Assembly (NCBI RefSeq): GCF_014656055.1
Contig: NZ_BNBR01000001.1
Span: 124,001-188,000, forward strand
Source of the DNA: Streptomyces griseosporeus
GTDB taxonomy: Bacteria; Actinomycetota; Actinomycetes; Streptomycetales; Streptomycetaceae
Direction of reading: 5' to 3'
DNA: 64,000 nt
Position 1 is the first letter of the stretch, and every line of letters begins with the position of its first letter. Under the pieces are notes generated by a model, which saw only the letters and a program-made list of their open reading frames with translations, had not been told where the DNA came from and ran no database searches. The position numbers were made by a program, and so were the translations under genes. Positions 43,368 to 52,166 of the stretch are shown here, piece after piece.

Positions 43368-43928
43368 GGCCGCTCCGACGCTGCTCACCCACACGCGGAA
43401 GGGTGCAATCTCCGGCTCGGCCGCGGTCTGCTCCGACTGCTCCGACTGCTCCGATTGCTCCGACTGCTCCTGCACATCGTCCAGGTCCACCCAAGCGATG
43501 CCAGTGGGATCGCTGTCGGCCAGGAACGCCTCCACGATCGACTCAAGATCGTCAGAGGGGACGTAGGCGCCGCTGAACGGCAACTCATCCGAGGGTACAG
43601 ACCCGGTCGAGCACCTGAGCTGCCCGCCCTGCTCGTCGTGCCACACGTAGAACGTGGCCGCACCGACGAGACCCAACTCACGGATGCGGACCCGGATGGC
43701 TGAAGCAGTCCGCTCGAACGCGGCCACCACGTCGGAGACGGACAACGACCTCCTGTCCTCATCCTCCGCACGCAGCCCCCAGGTGTTGGTCTTCCACTCC
43801 ACCCGCCGGTCAGCGGGTTCCAAGACCAAGGGTTCGTCCGCCACCTCGGCGATCCATGTCAGCAGCACCGCCGAAGTGTCCCTTAGCTCGCACGTCAAGT
43901 GCCACCATAAGAAACGACGTCTAAGCAC
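43359..43928 (-). CDS. Hypothetical protein carried next to IS right end
   Basis: An acidic protein of up to 189 residues. The core (LTCELRDTSAVLLTWIAEVA, DEPLVLEP..., GAATFYVWHDEQGGQLRCST) is unknown to me. Near the C-terminus is a run of EQS triplets (VQEQSEQSEQSEQSEQ) encoded by 9-bp DNA repeats. The first codons read through the IS terminal repeat (43905-43925), so the native start was lost or lies downstream (TTG at 43898). It faces the transposase relic tail to tail, like the gene at 45336. Confidence 0.55.
   Translation of the reverse strand: MLRRRFLWWHLTCELRDTSAVLLTWIAEVADEPLVLEPADRRVEWKTNTWGLRAEDEDRRSLSVSDVVAAFERTASAIRVRIRELGLVGAATFYVWHDEQGGQLRCSTGSVPSDELPFSGAYVPSDDLESIVEAFLADSDPTGIAWVDLDDVQEQSEQSEQSEQSEQTAAEPEIAPFRVWVSSVGAASH
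43905..43925. repeat. IS terminal inverted repeat, right-end copy
   Basis: CCATAAGAAACGACGTC followed by TAAG. It is a perfect inverted copy of 44475-44495 and one base different from 45932-45952. It marks the right end of a truncated sister element. Confidence 0.85.
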
Positions 43929-44001
43929 GACATGGCCGCGGACTTCGTCTGCACCCTGGACGAGACCGCCCAGGACAGGCGTGAGGATTCAGGAGGTTTA
44001 G

Positions 44002-44367
44002 GTGAGTGCAAGCGGGGCCCAGGCAGCGGCTTTCTTCCGAGAGATCGTGCAAACTCGCAGCGTTTGGTGGGTCCGAGACGACGATGGTAGTCCGACCCCC
44101 GTCTCAAGTTCTGGGCGACCGGCCTTTCCCTATTGGTCGACAGAGGACCGTGCACAGCGTGGTGCTCAGATTTGGGGTCCTCAATTTCATCCTGTTCCAA
44201 TGCCGTTGGATCATTGGCGACGCGCGGCATTGCCGGATCTAGCAAAGGAAGACTACCGGGTAGGGATTAACTGGAGTGGGCAACGCCTGACTGGATGGGA
44301 CTTCACTGTGGAGGAGGTGGTCAATCGTCTCATGCACGCGCTCGGTGAGCCGCCGTACGACCGCTGA
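44002..44367 (+). CDS. DUF2750-family protein
   Basis: A protein of 121 residues. The order FFREIVQTRSVWWVRDDDG, PAFPYWSTEDRAQ, and VGINWSGQRLTGWDFTVEEV matches DUF2750, a family linked by others to immunity-type or stress proteins but of unproven role. The GTG at 44002 follows AGGAGG at 43989-43994. Base composition is slightly AT-rich. It lies in the short space between two IS ends, so it was probably brought in with mobile DNA. Confidence 0.75.
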   Translation: MSASGAQAAAFFREIVQTRSVWWVRDDDGSPTPVSSSGRPAFPYWSTEDRAQRGAQIWGPQFHPVPMPLDHWRRAALPDLAKEDYRVGINWSGQRLTGWDFTVEEVVNRLMHALGEPPYDR

Positions 44368-44518
44368 TGTCTAGCCGCGGGGCGTCCTGCGAGGCCGTGT
44401 CCAGGGTGGGCTGAGTGTCCTTTTGCGCGGTGTCGCCTGATGCCTATCTCACCGCGAACGAGCCAAGGCGGGCCCTTAGACGTCGTTTCTTATGGCGTGA
44501 GAGTTCGTTGATCCGTGC

Positions 44519-45327
44519 ATGACGGATCTCGTGGAGCGACTGGTGCCGGACGAGTTGTGGGTGCTGTTCAGGCGGGTGGTACCACCGACTGAAGTGATAC
44601 GCCCGCAGGGCGGTGGCCGACGCCGAGCAGGTGACCGCGAAGCCCTGGCTGCGATCATCTTCGTAGCGACGTCGGGCTGCACCTGGCGGCAGCTGCCGCC
44701 GGTGTTCGGCCCGGCCTGGCCCACGGTCTACCGCCGGTTCGCCCAGTGGAGCCAGGACCGGGTCTGGGCCAGGCTCTACCGCGTGATCCTCGACGAACTC
44801 GGAGCGCGAGGCGAACTGGACTGGTCTCGGTGCGCGATCGACTCCGTCAGCCTGCGGGCCGCAAAAGGGGGCCACTGACGGGACCGAATCCGACCGACCG
44901 CGGCAAACTGGGATCGAAAATCCACCTGATCTGTGACCGCAACGGACTGCCGCTGTCCCTGGGCATCTCCGGCGCGAACATGCACGACAGCCAGGGCCTG
45001 GAGCCGCTCGTCCGGGGCATCCCGCCCATCCGCTCCCGCCGCGGACCCCGGCGCCGGAAGCCGGCGAAACTGCACGCCGACAAGGGTTACGACTACGACC
45101 ACCTGCGGCGACGGCTGCGCCAGCGGGGCATCCGTCCTCGCATCGCCCGCAAGGGCATCGAGTCCTCACAACGGCTGGGCCGGCACCGCTGGGTGGTCGA
45201 GAGAACCGTGTCCTGGTTGGCCGGCTGCCGAAGGCTCCACCGCCGCTACGAACGCAAGGCCGAGCACTTCCTCGCCTTCGTCGGCATAGCCGCAGCCCTC
45301 ATCGGCTTCCGAAGACTGGCAGGCTGA
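44519..45327 (+). CDS. IS5-family transposase, two frames
   Basis: The first frame (MTDLVERLVPDELWVLF... to AIDSVSLRAAKGGH, stop near 44878) holds the N-terminal DUF4096-like domain and first catalytic Asp (CAIDS). The second, in the -1 frame, continues GPLTGPNPTDRGKLGSKIHL, then HADKGYDYD (second Asp) and HRWVVERTVSWLAGCRR (Glu). The junction has A4G5 (AAAAGGGGG, 44863-44871), consistent with a -1 programmed frameshift, which IS427-group elements use to make the active fusion. It could also be a mutation; the otherwise intact frames favour function. Confidence 0.85.
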
Positions 45328-45335
45328 GACGCTGG

Positions 45336-45869
45336 TTATCCGATGAACTGTTCCATCGTCTTGCGATACTGCTTTGATCGATCTTCCGTCAGTTTCCACA
45401 GAGCAGGAAGACCGCCCTCCCGCATCCGGGCTTCCGCCTCTTGCTGGCACCCTGCCTCGAAGCGGAGCAGGCTGTCGAAGGAGCCGATACGGACGGCGGT
45501 CGGCCAGGATGCCGCCGCCTTCGAGGCAAACTCCATGGTCTGCGCTGACGTAATGTTCTGTTGCTTCGGCCTGGTCAGCACCACCGTACCGAAGACCAGA
45601 GATGACCATCCTTTGACAAAGGCGTGGCCGGCGAGCTCTGCCGGATACCTGGCATCCAGGGACCAGCTCTCGGCGAACGCAGAGCCGAGCAAGTCGTCGT
45701 CGAGCCCTTGACCGTCGAGAAACGCTGTGATGTTCTCCAGCCCCGCCATGATCGGGCTGTAGTGGTCAAGCAGGCCAGATCGCGTGGTCAGTACCTGCAC
45801 GGCTCCGCCCAGCCGGATGGCTGCGGCGCAACACAGCGCCGTTCCCACAGCGTCAAACGCCTCATCCAC
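45336..45869 (-). CDS. Hypothetical passenger gene inside IS element
   Basis: A protein of 177 residues from GTG at 45869 (frame open to 45935, inside the terminal repeat). Segments such as VGTALCCAAAIRLGGAVQVL, ITAFLDGQGLDDDLLG and WPTAVRIGSFDSLLRF look like a globular helical protein; no family is recognised. The tail AEARMREGGLPALWKLTEDR is basic/acidic helical. It is in the opposite sense to the transposase and ends 8 bp from it. It may be cargo of the element or a host gene caught by it. Confidence 0.6.
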   Translation of the reverse strand: MDEAFDAVGTALCCAAAIRLGGAVQVLTTRSGLLDHYSPIMAGLENITAFLDGQGLDDDLLGSAFAESWSLDARYPAELAGHAFVKGWSSLVFGTVVLTRPKQQNITSAQTMEFASKAAASWPTAVRIGSFDSLLRFEAGCQQEAEARMREGGLPALWKLTEDRSKQYRKTMEQFIG

Positions 45870-45931
45870 GAGCCCCCACCCCTTGCCCAACCCCAACGAT
45901 GGCCCCCTCCGGCACGATAACCGCAAGAGCG

Positions 45932-45952
45932 CCATAAGAAACGACGTCTTAG
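45932..45952. repeat. IS terminal inverted repeat, right end of complete element
   Basis: CCATAAGAAACGACGTC followed by the TTA target duplication and G. It pairs with the left end at 44475-44495. Confidence 0.85.
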
Positions 45953-46037
45953 ACGCCTTCCGATGACGTGATCGCTCGTTGGGCCGCGTTTGGCGGATCT
46001 GGTGGAGCGGTTAGTGGGGGACGAGTTGTGGCTGCCG
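45952..46037 (+). mobile_element. Left-end relic of a third related IS
   Basis: Right after the TTA duplication, GACGCCTTCCGATGACG resembles the GACGTC left end, and 45990-46037 encodes LADLVERLVGDELWLP, matching the N-terminus of the neighbouring transposase. The rest of this element is missing. Confidence 0.7.
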
Positions 46038-46117
46038 AAAATCCACCCTCGTCCATGAACGGGGTCGTCAGCCTCGAAGGTGACGCGGACAGGACGCCCC
46101 CGCCGAGTGCGATGTGC

Positions 46118-47071
46118 TCAGCGAATGCCGTGGCGGCGCTTCACCTGCTCCCAGACACCGGTGTCGCACGGCCCGGCAAGCCGCCGGAACGCCTCGTAGG
46201 ACAGTTCGCGCAGCGGGGCTGGCTCAAGCCAGCTGTCCCGTACGGCGGTCCCGTCCCAGGAAGCCACCGGCATCCGGACATAGTCGGGGCGGCCGCTCTT
46301 GTCCGCACTGGTGACCTTGAGCACCTGGGCGTGATGGCGGAAGGTGCGCACCACAACACATGGCCTGTCCTTCGAGCCGGTGCCGTCGTCGAAAGGAAGC
46401 TCGGCGAACCAGACGTCGCCCGGCGCGGGAGGACGCCCTCGGAACATGCCGGGATCGGGTGGCACCGACTCCGGACCCTGACGCGACGTGGACGCGGGCC
46501 CGCTTGGCTGACGTACGGATCCGAAACCCGCGCCGCCTCGTGGCGGGCGCACCGAACCCCATCCGGCGCCCCCGCGCTGCGGCGCCGCAGCGGGGCGTGG
46601 CAGGGCGCGGATCCAGGTGCCGAGGAGCAATCCTGTGACCAGCAGCGACACGGCGGCACCGGTAAGGGCGCAGGAAATGAGGTCGGCGCCGGTCGCTGCC
46701 GCCAGGAGCCCACCGCCCAGGCACTCGGCCACCATCAGGCATCCTTGGATGCCCACCGAGCTGCCCTTCCCCGCTGGCACCGGCGCGGGCCTCGCGGCCC
46801 CGGGGCTGACCGGTTTGGCGGGTTGCGGAGCACGGGCACGGGCACGGGCACGGGCACGGGCATAAGCGATGAGGAGCGCGATCAGCAGGACGCCGACCAG
46901 GTCCAGCACATCAGAGAACCCGAAGTCGCCGTCGTCCTGGTAGCTCTTGTCGTAGCCGAGGACGAACAGGGCCATCGCGGTCAGGCTGGTGAGGGGAAGC
47001 CACGCGACGAGCAGGGCGACAGCCAGGACGGCGTACGCCGCGCTGCGGTGCCGCCCGATGGTCTCCCGCAC
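46118..47071 (-). CDS. Membrane protein with C-terminal MazF/PemK-like domain
   Basis: A protein of 317 residues. Residues 5-35 and 48-68 are membrane helices, and a third hydrophobic region spans about 105-155. A run of Arg-Ala (encoded by a CACGGG microsatellite, about 46829-46861) and a Pro/Gly/Arg linker follow. The last 100 residues begin APGDVWFAELPFDDGTGSKD, RPCVVVRT..., the start of the MazF/PemK mRNA-interferase fold. A membrane-tethered MazF-like domain is unusual. No antitoxin gene is next to it, so it may be non-toxic. GTG 47071 follows GGGGGAGG. Confidence 0.75.
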   Translation of the reverse strand: MRETIGRHRSAAYAVLAVALLVAWLPLTSLTAMALFVLGYDKSYQDDGDFGFSDVLDLVGVLLIALLIAYARARARARARAPQPAKPVSPGAARPAPVPAGKGSSVGIQGCLMVAECLGGGLLAAATGADLISCALTGAAVSLLVTGLLLGTWIRALPRPAAAPQRGGAGWGSVRPPRGGAGFGSVRQPSGPASTSRQGPESVPPDPGMFRGRPPAPGDVWFAELPFDDGTGSKDRPCVVVRTFRHHAQVLKVTSADKSGRPDYVRMPVASWDGTAVRDSWLEPAPLRELSYEAFRRLAGPCDTGVWEQVKRRHGIR

Positions 47072-47722
47072 AGACACCTCCCCCTGGCCGTTCGGCCGCC
47101 GACAGTACTCCCCTGGCCTGTGGCCAGGGAAACCCACAGTCAGCATCAAGCAGTTGACCCGACGCATGCGGCCCCACGGCCCGCTGGCAACGACGACCTC
47201 TGCCGGCGCGCCCACGCCAGTCCTGAAGGACGCGACCATGACGGACGGATCGCAACAGAGCGCCAGGCCGGAGCGCCAGAAGCCTGGACCGCCCGAGCCC
47301 GTCCCCCGGCAAGCAGTCCAGCACGACGCCCAGCCCCCTTCAAGCGGAACGGCTCCGGGAGCCGCTTTCTGACCGGCTTGGGGAAGGCACCGCACATGGT
47401 CCGGTCCCGACCTGCCAGCGGGCCCGCGGCCCCGCGGCGAAGGCGGCGTTGCTCCCGTGCGCAGCGACCTCGCGGTTGAGCGCCGCGGGTTGCGTCGGTG
47501 AGCTGGGTCCCCGAACGGGACGGCGTCCGCGCCAGGGACGGCCCTTCGCGGGCCACGGTCGCACATGAGTCGTCGACCGTTGGCCCGCCGCCCTGCGTGT
47601 CCGCGGGCGGACACGTCCCCCGCCCGAACGCATCGACGCACTCGATGGCACTCGATGGCGTTCTGCTTCAGTTGACGGCGACGAAGAAGGTCCCCGCGGT
47701 TGCTGGGCTCCGGACGGGCCGC
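47072..47722. other. Intergenic, no gene supported
   Basis: About 650 bp. It contains overlapping GC-rich frames with no start sites or domains. A duplicated CTCGATGGCA at about 47640-47660 is the only repeat noted. Confidence 0.4.
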
Positions 47723-48305
47723 TCAGTCCGCCCCGTCGGGCGACCAGCCCACCGGCGGGCTCAGCGTGCCGCCCAGTTCCTGTGCCCGGCGCAGGAACTC
47801 CTCCCGTAGTACGCGCGCCGCCCGCGGCACGGACGCGGTCCTGCGCAGTTGCAGCATCAGCAGCACCCGTGTCCCGGCGTCCGCCAGCGGCCGGTAGGTG
47901 ATGGCGCCCAGCCGCTCCAGCGGATCCCCGACGACGCTGAAGTCCGGCAGCACCGTGGCCCCGAGCCCCTCCGCCACCATCAGCTTGCCCATCTCCGCCC
48001 CGTCGGTGGAGTACGGGAAGGACGGGGTACGGCCGTTCAGCAGCCCGTACCGGTGCATGACATAACCGGACCGCATTCGCGATGAGGGGCTGGCTCAGCA
48101 GGTCGTCCACGGTCACCTCGGGGCGGGAGGCGAGCGGGCTGTCGGGACGCATGCACACCACCGGCCGACCGTACAGGAGTTGCGTCGACTCCAGAGCGGC
48201 CGGCATGTCGTCCCCTTCGAGGTGGTTGACCAGGCCGAGGTCGAAGCCGCCCTCGGTCAGGGCCCGGTGGATCTCCGTCTGCTGCGCGGCGACCACCTCA
48301 CGTCG
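47723..48305 (-). pseudogene. LysR-type regulator, 5'-deleted and frameshifted
   Basis: Only the effector-binding half is left. One frame (about 48305-48085) reads [20 protein letters not shown]... [15 protein letters not shown]; the next (48076-47723) continues [13 protein letters not shown]... MVAEGLGATVLPDFSV, with a frame change at about 48080. The HTH part is absent. The break point coincides with the broken start of the plus-strand monooxygenase. Confidence 0.75.
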
Positions 48306-48836
48306 GGCGAGCCGCCCGCCCAGGTCGCCGAGAAGATCGCATGGATCCGGGAACTGGCCGGCAAGGAGGGCCGTACCGTCCGTTTCGGCATCCGGCTGCA
48401 CGTCATCACCCGCGACACCTCCGCACAGGCGTGGGCCGAGGCGGACCGTCTGCTGGCGGGCTTCGACCCGCAGACGGTGCGATCCGTGCAGGCGGGGCTG
48501 GCCCGCAGCGAGTCGGAGGGGCAGCGGCGCATGCTCGCCTTGCACGGAGGGAGCCGGGACGGTCTGGAGATCCACCCCAATCTCTGGGCCGGCATCGGCC
48601 TGGTCCGCGGCGGTGCGGGCACCGCGCTGGTGGGCAGCCACGAGGAGGTCGCCGAACGGATCCGGGAGTATCACGCCCTCGGCATCGAGGAGTTCGTGCT
48701 CTCCGGCTATCCGCACCTGGAGGAGGCGTACTGGTTCGGGGAGGGAGTACTGCCGCGACTCGCGGCCCAGGGCCTGTGGCACCACCCGCACACTCCCCGG
48801 CCACAGCAGGCGGCACAGGTGCCCTTCGCGAGCTGA
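48306..48836 (+). pseudogene. LLM-class flavin monooxygenase (SsuD-like), 5'-deleted
   Basis: The frame [53 protein letters not shown] and [17 protein letters not shown] matches the C-terminal half of alkanesulfonate monooxygenases (SsuD; FMNH2-dependent release of sulfite). The first 200 or so residues are absent. It ends normally at TGA 48834-48836. Confidence 0.8.
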
Positions 48837-49585
48837 GGCCGACCGAGGACCGCGGCCCTGCCTCGCTCTACACCGGGTTCTCCGGAAGCCTCCCTCTGCC
48901 CTTGCTGGCCCATCCTCGTCGACCTTGAACGCGGAGATGTGCGGTTTGGAACTCTTGAAGAGCGGCATCTGTGGAGGAAGCCGAGCGCCTGACGAGGCTG
49001 CGGCTGCCCCGAAACCACAGTTACGGGACAACCCTTAGTTGCACCGATCACGTCCGCTCCTGGCTCCGGCCCATGGTCCCCACTACGTGGTCCACAGGAC
49101 CGACGACCCGCGCCTGGTGCCCAGTGTGCAGACCGAGGCGCCGCCGAGCCGCCACGCCGTGGACCAGGCTGCCCCATCCCGTTGTCCTGGACGCCTCCAA
49201 AGTCTGCACCCATGGATGGGTGGCCGCGCATGCGCCGGAGCACTGCGCGGTCTGTCGGTTCGTGCCCTGCGCCGCGCCCTTTCCGGGCGCCTGCCGTCAG
49301 CGCGGGGCTGACGGCCGGCGGAGAATCCCGAGTCGCACATATCAGCGTCTGCCGCGAACGTGCGTACGGGCGTCATATTCAGCCACGCGCGTGGCCGGGA
49401 ATGATGCACATCGTGTTTCCGAGCGTCTTTTCGAGTAGGGCGCCGCCGTCGCGATCCTCACGTCGGATACGTCAACCCTGTTTGACGCCATCGCCGGTTC
49501 GAGCGCATACGAAACCCCAGACGGTTAAGCGGCCTATGGCACGAAAAGAATGACCACACGAAACGCATTCCGAAGGAGGTCACCT
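48837..49585. other. Intergenic, no gene supported
   Basis: About 750 bp with no domain or good start. The last 150 bp before 49586 are less GC-rich (for example GCATATCAGCGTC, CAACCCTGTTTGACG) and likely hold the promoter of the small secreted protein. Confidence 0.4.
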
Positions 49586-49894
49586 ATGCGTTGCTCCCGG
49601 TCCGTTCTGCTCACGGCCGCCGGTGTGCTGCTCGCCGCGACCGCAGCGTCCGGTACGGCCGCGGCGGCGGTGCCCGGTGAGGTCGTGGTGTTCAGCACGG
49701 AACTGTCGCCGCTGACCGTCTACGAAGACCCGCACGGCTGCCACAAGCTTCCCCCCGACGCACACGTGCTGACCAACCGCACCGACCGGCCGGTCACCGT
49801 GTACGCCGACCCGTTCTGCCTCACGCCCGGTCTGACCGTCGCGCCGGACCACGGCTCTCACGTGGCCGCCGGCAGCGGCAGCTTCTCCGCTTGA
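49586..49894 (+). CDS. Small secreted protein
   Basis: A protein of 102 residues with a signal peptide (VLLTAAGVLLAATAASGTAAAA, cut near 28). The mature part of about 74 residues has two Cys (GCHKLPP, PFCLTPG) and repeated VTVY-type strands (SPLTVYEDPHGCHKL, RPVTVYADPFCLTPG), a small internal duplication. I do not know the family. The ATG at 49586 follows AAGGAGGTCACCT; it lies 56 bp before the sugar-dehydrogenase gene and may be in its operon. Confidence 0.75.
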   Translation: MRCSRSVLLTAAGVLLAATAASGTAAAAVPGEVVVFSTELSPLTVYEDPHGCHKLPPDAHVLTNRTDRPVTVYADPFCLTPGLTVAPDHGSHVAAGSGSFSA

Positions 49895-49950
49895 ACCGCC
49901 CCTGTCCCCCTCCCCCCTCCGGTCCCGCACACCGAGGAGAACCGCTGCGC

Positions 49951-51210
49951 ATGACCATCGACCTCGTCGTCATGGGACTCGGCCACGTCGGGTTACCTCT
50001 CGCCCGCGCCGCCGTCTCGGCCGGCCTGACCACCGCCGGGTACGACGTGTCCGGCGCGGTGGTGTCCGGGCTGGCCGAGGGGCGTTCGCACGTCGGTGGC
50101 GTCCTCGACGCCGAGGTCGCGGCCATGCTGGACGCGGGCTTCCGCGCCACGGCGGACCCCACGGTCCTGGACGGCGCGCAGACCGTCGTGATCTGCGTCC
50201 CCACCGGGCTCACCCCGCAGGGCCTGCCCGACCTGTCGGCGGTGGAGGACGCCGCGCGCGTCGTCGCGGCGCGCCTGCGACCCGGGACGCTCGTCGTCCT
50301 GGAGTCCACCAGCTACCCCGGCACCACCGAAGACGTCGTCAGACCCCTCCTGGAGCGGGGCAGCGGACTGCGCGCGGGCGAGGACTTCCATCTCGCGTAC
50401 TCCCCGCAGCGCATCGACCCCGGCAACCCGGTGTGGGACGTCCGCAACACCCCCAAAATCGTCAGCGGGTGCACCGCGCTGTGCGCCAAGTACGCCGTCG
50501 CGTTCTACGGACGGTTCGTGGACCGCCTCGTCCTCGCCCGCGGTACGCGGGAAGCCGAGATGGCCAAACTGCTCGAGAACACCTACCGGTACGTCAACAT
50601 CGCCCTCGTCGACGAGGTGGCGCTGTTCTGCCACCGCACCGGCATCGACGTATGGGACGTCCTGCACTGTGCGGCGACGAAGCCGTTCGGCTTCGCACCG
50701 TTCGTCCCCGGCCCCGGTGTCGGAGGGCACTGCATCCCGGTCGATCCCCGCTATCTGGCCGCCCGGGCGGAGTCCCAGGGCTTCCCTTTCCGCATACTCG
50801 CGGCCGCGGACGAGGTCCTCACACGCATGCCGCGGCATGTCGTGGAGCGGACCCTGTCGCTGCTTCGAGAGGCGCGAAAGGGACCCGAGGGCGCCCGCGC
50901 GCTCCTGCTGGGCGTCACCTACAAGGCCGACGTGGCCGACGTCCGGGAGACACCGGCACGCCCGGTGGCCGAGGGACTCCTCGCGGCCGGGGTCGAGGTG
51001 ACGTACCACGACCCGTACGCGGCCCACTTCACGGTGGGCGGCCGGCCCGTGCCCCGCGCCACGGATCTCCAGGCGGCCCTCGACGAGGCGGACGTGGCGG
51101 TCCTGCTGCAGGACCACGCCTGCTACGCGCGCGAAACACTGGGCAACGCCCCGTGCGCCGTGTTCGACACCCGCGGAAAGAGTACGGGCGCCAGGGTCAC
51201 GCATCTCTGA
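49951..51210 (+). CDS. UDP-sugar 6-dehydrogenase (WecC/WbpA-type)
   Basis: A protein of 419 residues of the UDP-glucose/GDP-mannose dehydrogenase family. NAD site VVMGLGHVGLPLA, ESTSYPGTTEDV, EMAKLLENTYRYVNIAL (catalytic Lys206), and catalytic Cys261 in GPGVGGHCIPVDP; C-terminal domain with GVTYKADVADVRETPARPV. The RYVNIAL and HCIPVDP details place it nearer to UDP-N-acetyl-amino-sugar dehydrogenases (WecC, WbpA) than to UDP-glucose ones. It oxidises C6 to a uronate. With the Gfo/Idh and DegT genes nearby it could begin a route to an aminouronic acid sugar. Start ATG 49951 after GAGGAGA. Confidence 0.88.
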   Translation: MTIDLVVMGLGHVGLPLARAAVSAGLTTAGYDVSGAVVSGLAEGRSHVGGVLDAEVAAMLDAGFRATADPTVLDGAQTVVICVPTGLTPQGLPDLSAVEDAARVVAARLRPGTLVVLESTSYPGTTEDVVRPLLERGSGLRAGEDFHLAYSPQRIDPGNPVWDVRNTPKIVSGCTALCAKYAVAFYGRFVDRLVLARGTREAEMAKLLENTYRYVNIALVDEVALFCHRTGIDVWDVLHCAATKPFGFAPFVPGPGVGGHCIPVDPRYLAARAESQGFPFRILAAADEVLTRMPRHVVERTLSLLREARKGPEGARALLLGVTYKADVADVRETPARPVAEGLLAAGVEVTYHDPYAAHFTVGGRPVPRATDLQAALDEADVAVLLQDHACYARETLGNAPCAVFDTRGKSTGARVTHL

Positions 51211-51582
51211 CCGTCTCACTCGCGGGGTCTTTCTCTCCACTCCCGGCATTCCAGAGGTCATTCCCGCGCGACTGTTTCGCTTCCTTCGCTTGTTTCGCCG
51301 ACTTTCCTCTCCCTTCCCGGACGGGTCACGGGATTCCGATTCCCTCACACCCTGCGCAGCTCTTTCGGCACGTGCGTGCACGGGGTTCTCATCGCGCCGC
51401 AGGTTTCTTTCCCCGTCCGCCGACGCACGGTCCGGTCCCACCGACCCGCTCGGCACCTTTCCGCCGGAATTCGCACCGGCGCCCACAGCCCCGCGCAGGC
51501 GTGCGTCCTGCGCGGTCGCGGCCCGAAACGGGCCGCACCCCGTCCACCACCTCCAAAAGACCGACACGACAAGGAGAACGAC
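51211..51582. other. Long pyrimidine-rich leader of EF-hand gene
   Basis: About 370 bp. Non-coding plus strand is notably C/T-rich (for example CTTTCTCTCCACTCCCGG at about 51229 and TTTCCTCTCCCTTCCCGG at about 51303). I see no riboswitch that I can name. Confidence 0.4.
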
Positions 51583-52116
51583 ATGAGCACTGCTGTCGCC
51601 AACGACCGTCTGGTGAAGCGCTTCGAGAAGTGGGACATCGACGGCAACGGCGTCCTCGAAGCCAGCGACTTCCAAGGGGAAGCCGCCCGGATCGCCGACA
51701 ACCTGGGGCGTGACGCCGGCTCCCCCGAGGTCCAGGAACTCCTCGCGGCCTTCCAGGGCCTGTACGAGGCCCTGGCCGAGAAGGCCGGGGTCGCCCCCGG
51801 GAGCGGCATCAACCGGGACCAGTTCCTCACCGCCACGGGGAACATGCTGTTCCAGGAGGGCGAGGCCAGCTTCAACCGCGCCCTCTCCCCCGTCGTGAAG
51901 GCGCTGATCCGCCTGTGCGACGACAACCACGACGGCGAGATCGACGAGCAGGAGTTCCGTGCCTGGCTGACCGCCGTGGGCGTGCCGAACTCCGAGGTCG
52001 GCGACAAGTTCCGGAAGGTCGACGCCAACGGCGACGGCCGCCTGTCCGAGGACGAACTGCTCCGCGTGCTGCGCGAGTTCCACTACGGCCGGCTGGACGT
52101 CGAGCTGCTCGGCTGA
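51583..52116 (+). CDS. EF-hand calcium-binding protein
   Basis: A protein of 177 residues of the calerythrin/CabB type. Three canonical EF loops: DIDGNGVLEASDF (18-30), DDNHDGEIDEQEF (113-125, loop DDNHDG...E) and DANGDGRLSEDE (147-158). A fourth, degenerate hand lies at about 72-85. It is cytosolic and acidic, as expected for a calcium buffer or sensor. ATG 51583 follows AAGGAG. Such genes occur in Streptomyces with roles in aerial growth; here the neighbours are sugar and natural-product-like genes, but a role there is unproven. Confidence 0.92.
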   Translation: MSTAVANDRLVKRFEKWDIDGNGVLEASDFQGEAARIADNLGRDAGSPEVQELLAAFQGLYEALAEKAGVAPGSGINRDQFLTATGNMLFQEGEASFNRALSPVVKALIRLCDDNHDGEIDEQEFRAWLTAVGVPNSEVGDKFRKVDANGDGRLSEDELLRVLREFHYGRLDVELLG

Positions 52117-52166
52117 ACACCGGATCGCCCCCTGTGCCCCCGGGGATCCGCCCCGGGGCACGAACC

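Larger units (their letters stand above)
44479..45948 (+). mobile_element. IS5-type insertion element with passenger gene
   Basis: The left end GACGTCGTTTCTTATGGCG (44479 on) and right end (inverted, to 45948) match over 19-20 bp, and both are flanked by TTA (44476-44478 and 45949-45951), a 3-bp target duplication fitting the IS427/IS5 group. Inside are the transposase (44519-45327) and a minus-strand gene (45336-45869) before the right repeat. At 1,470 bp it is longer than typical one-gene IS5 elements of about 850-900 bp. Confidence 0.75.

Noticed and set aside
43420..43475. Short tandem repeats considered as a CRISPR array
   Set aside because: 9-bp units with no spacers; they encode the EQS tail of a protein.
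46829..46861. CACGGG microsatellite considered as a CRISPR-like or regulatory repeat
   Set aside because: Six-base units without spacers; it encodes the Arg-Ala run of the membrane MazF-like protein.
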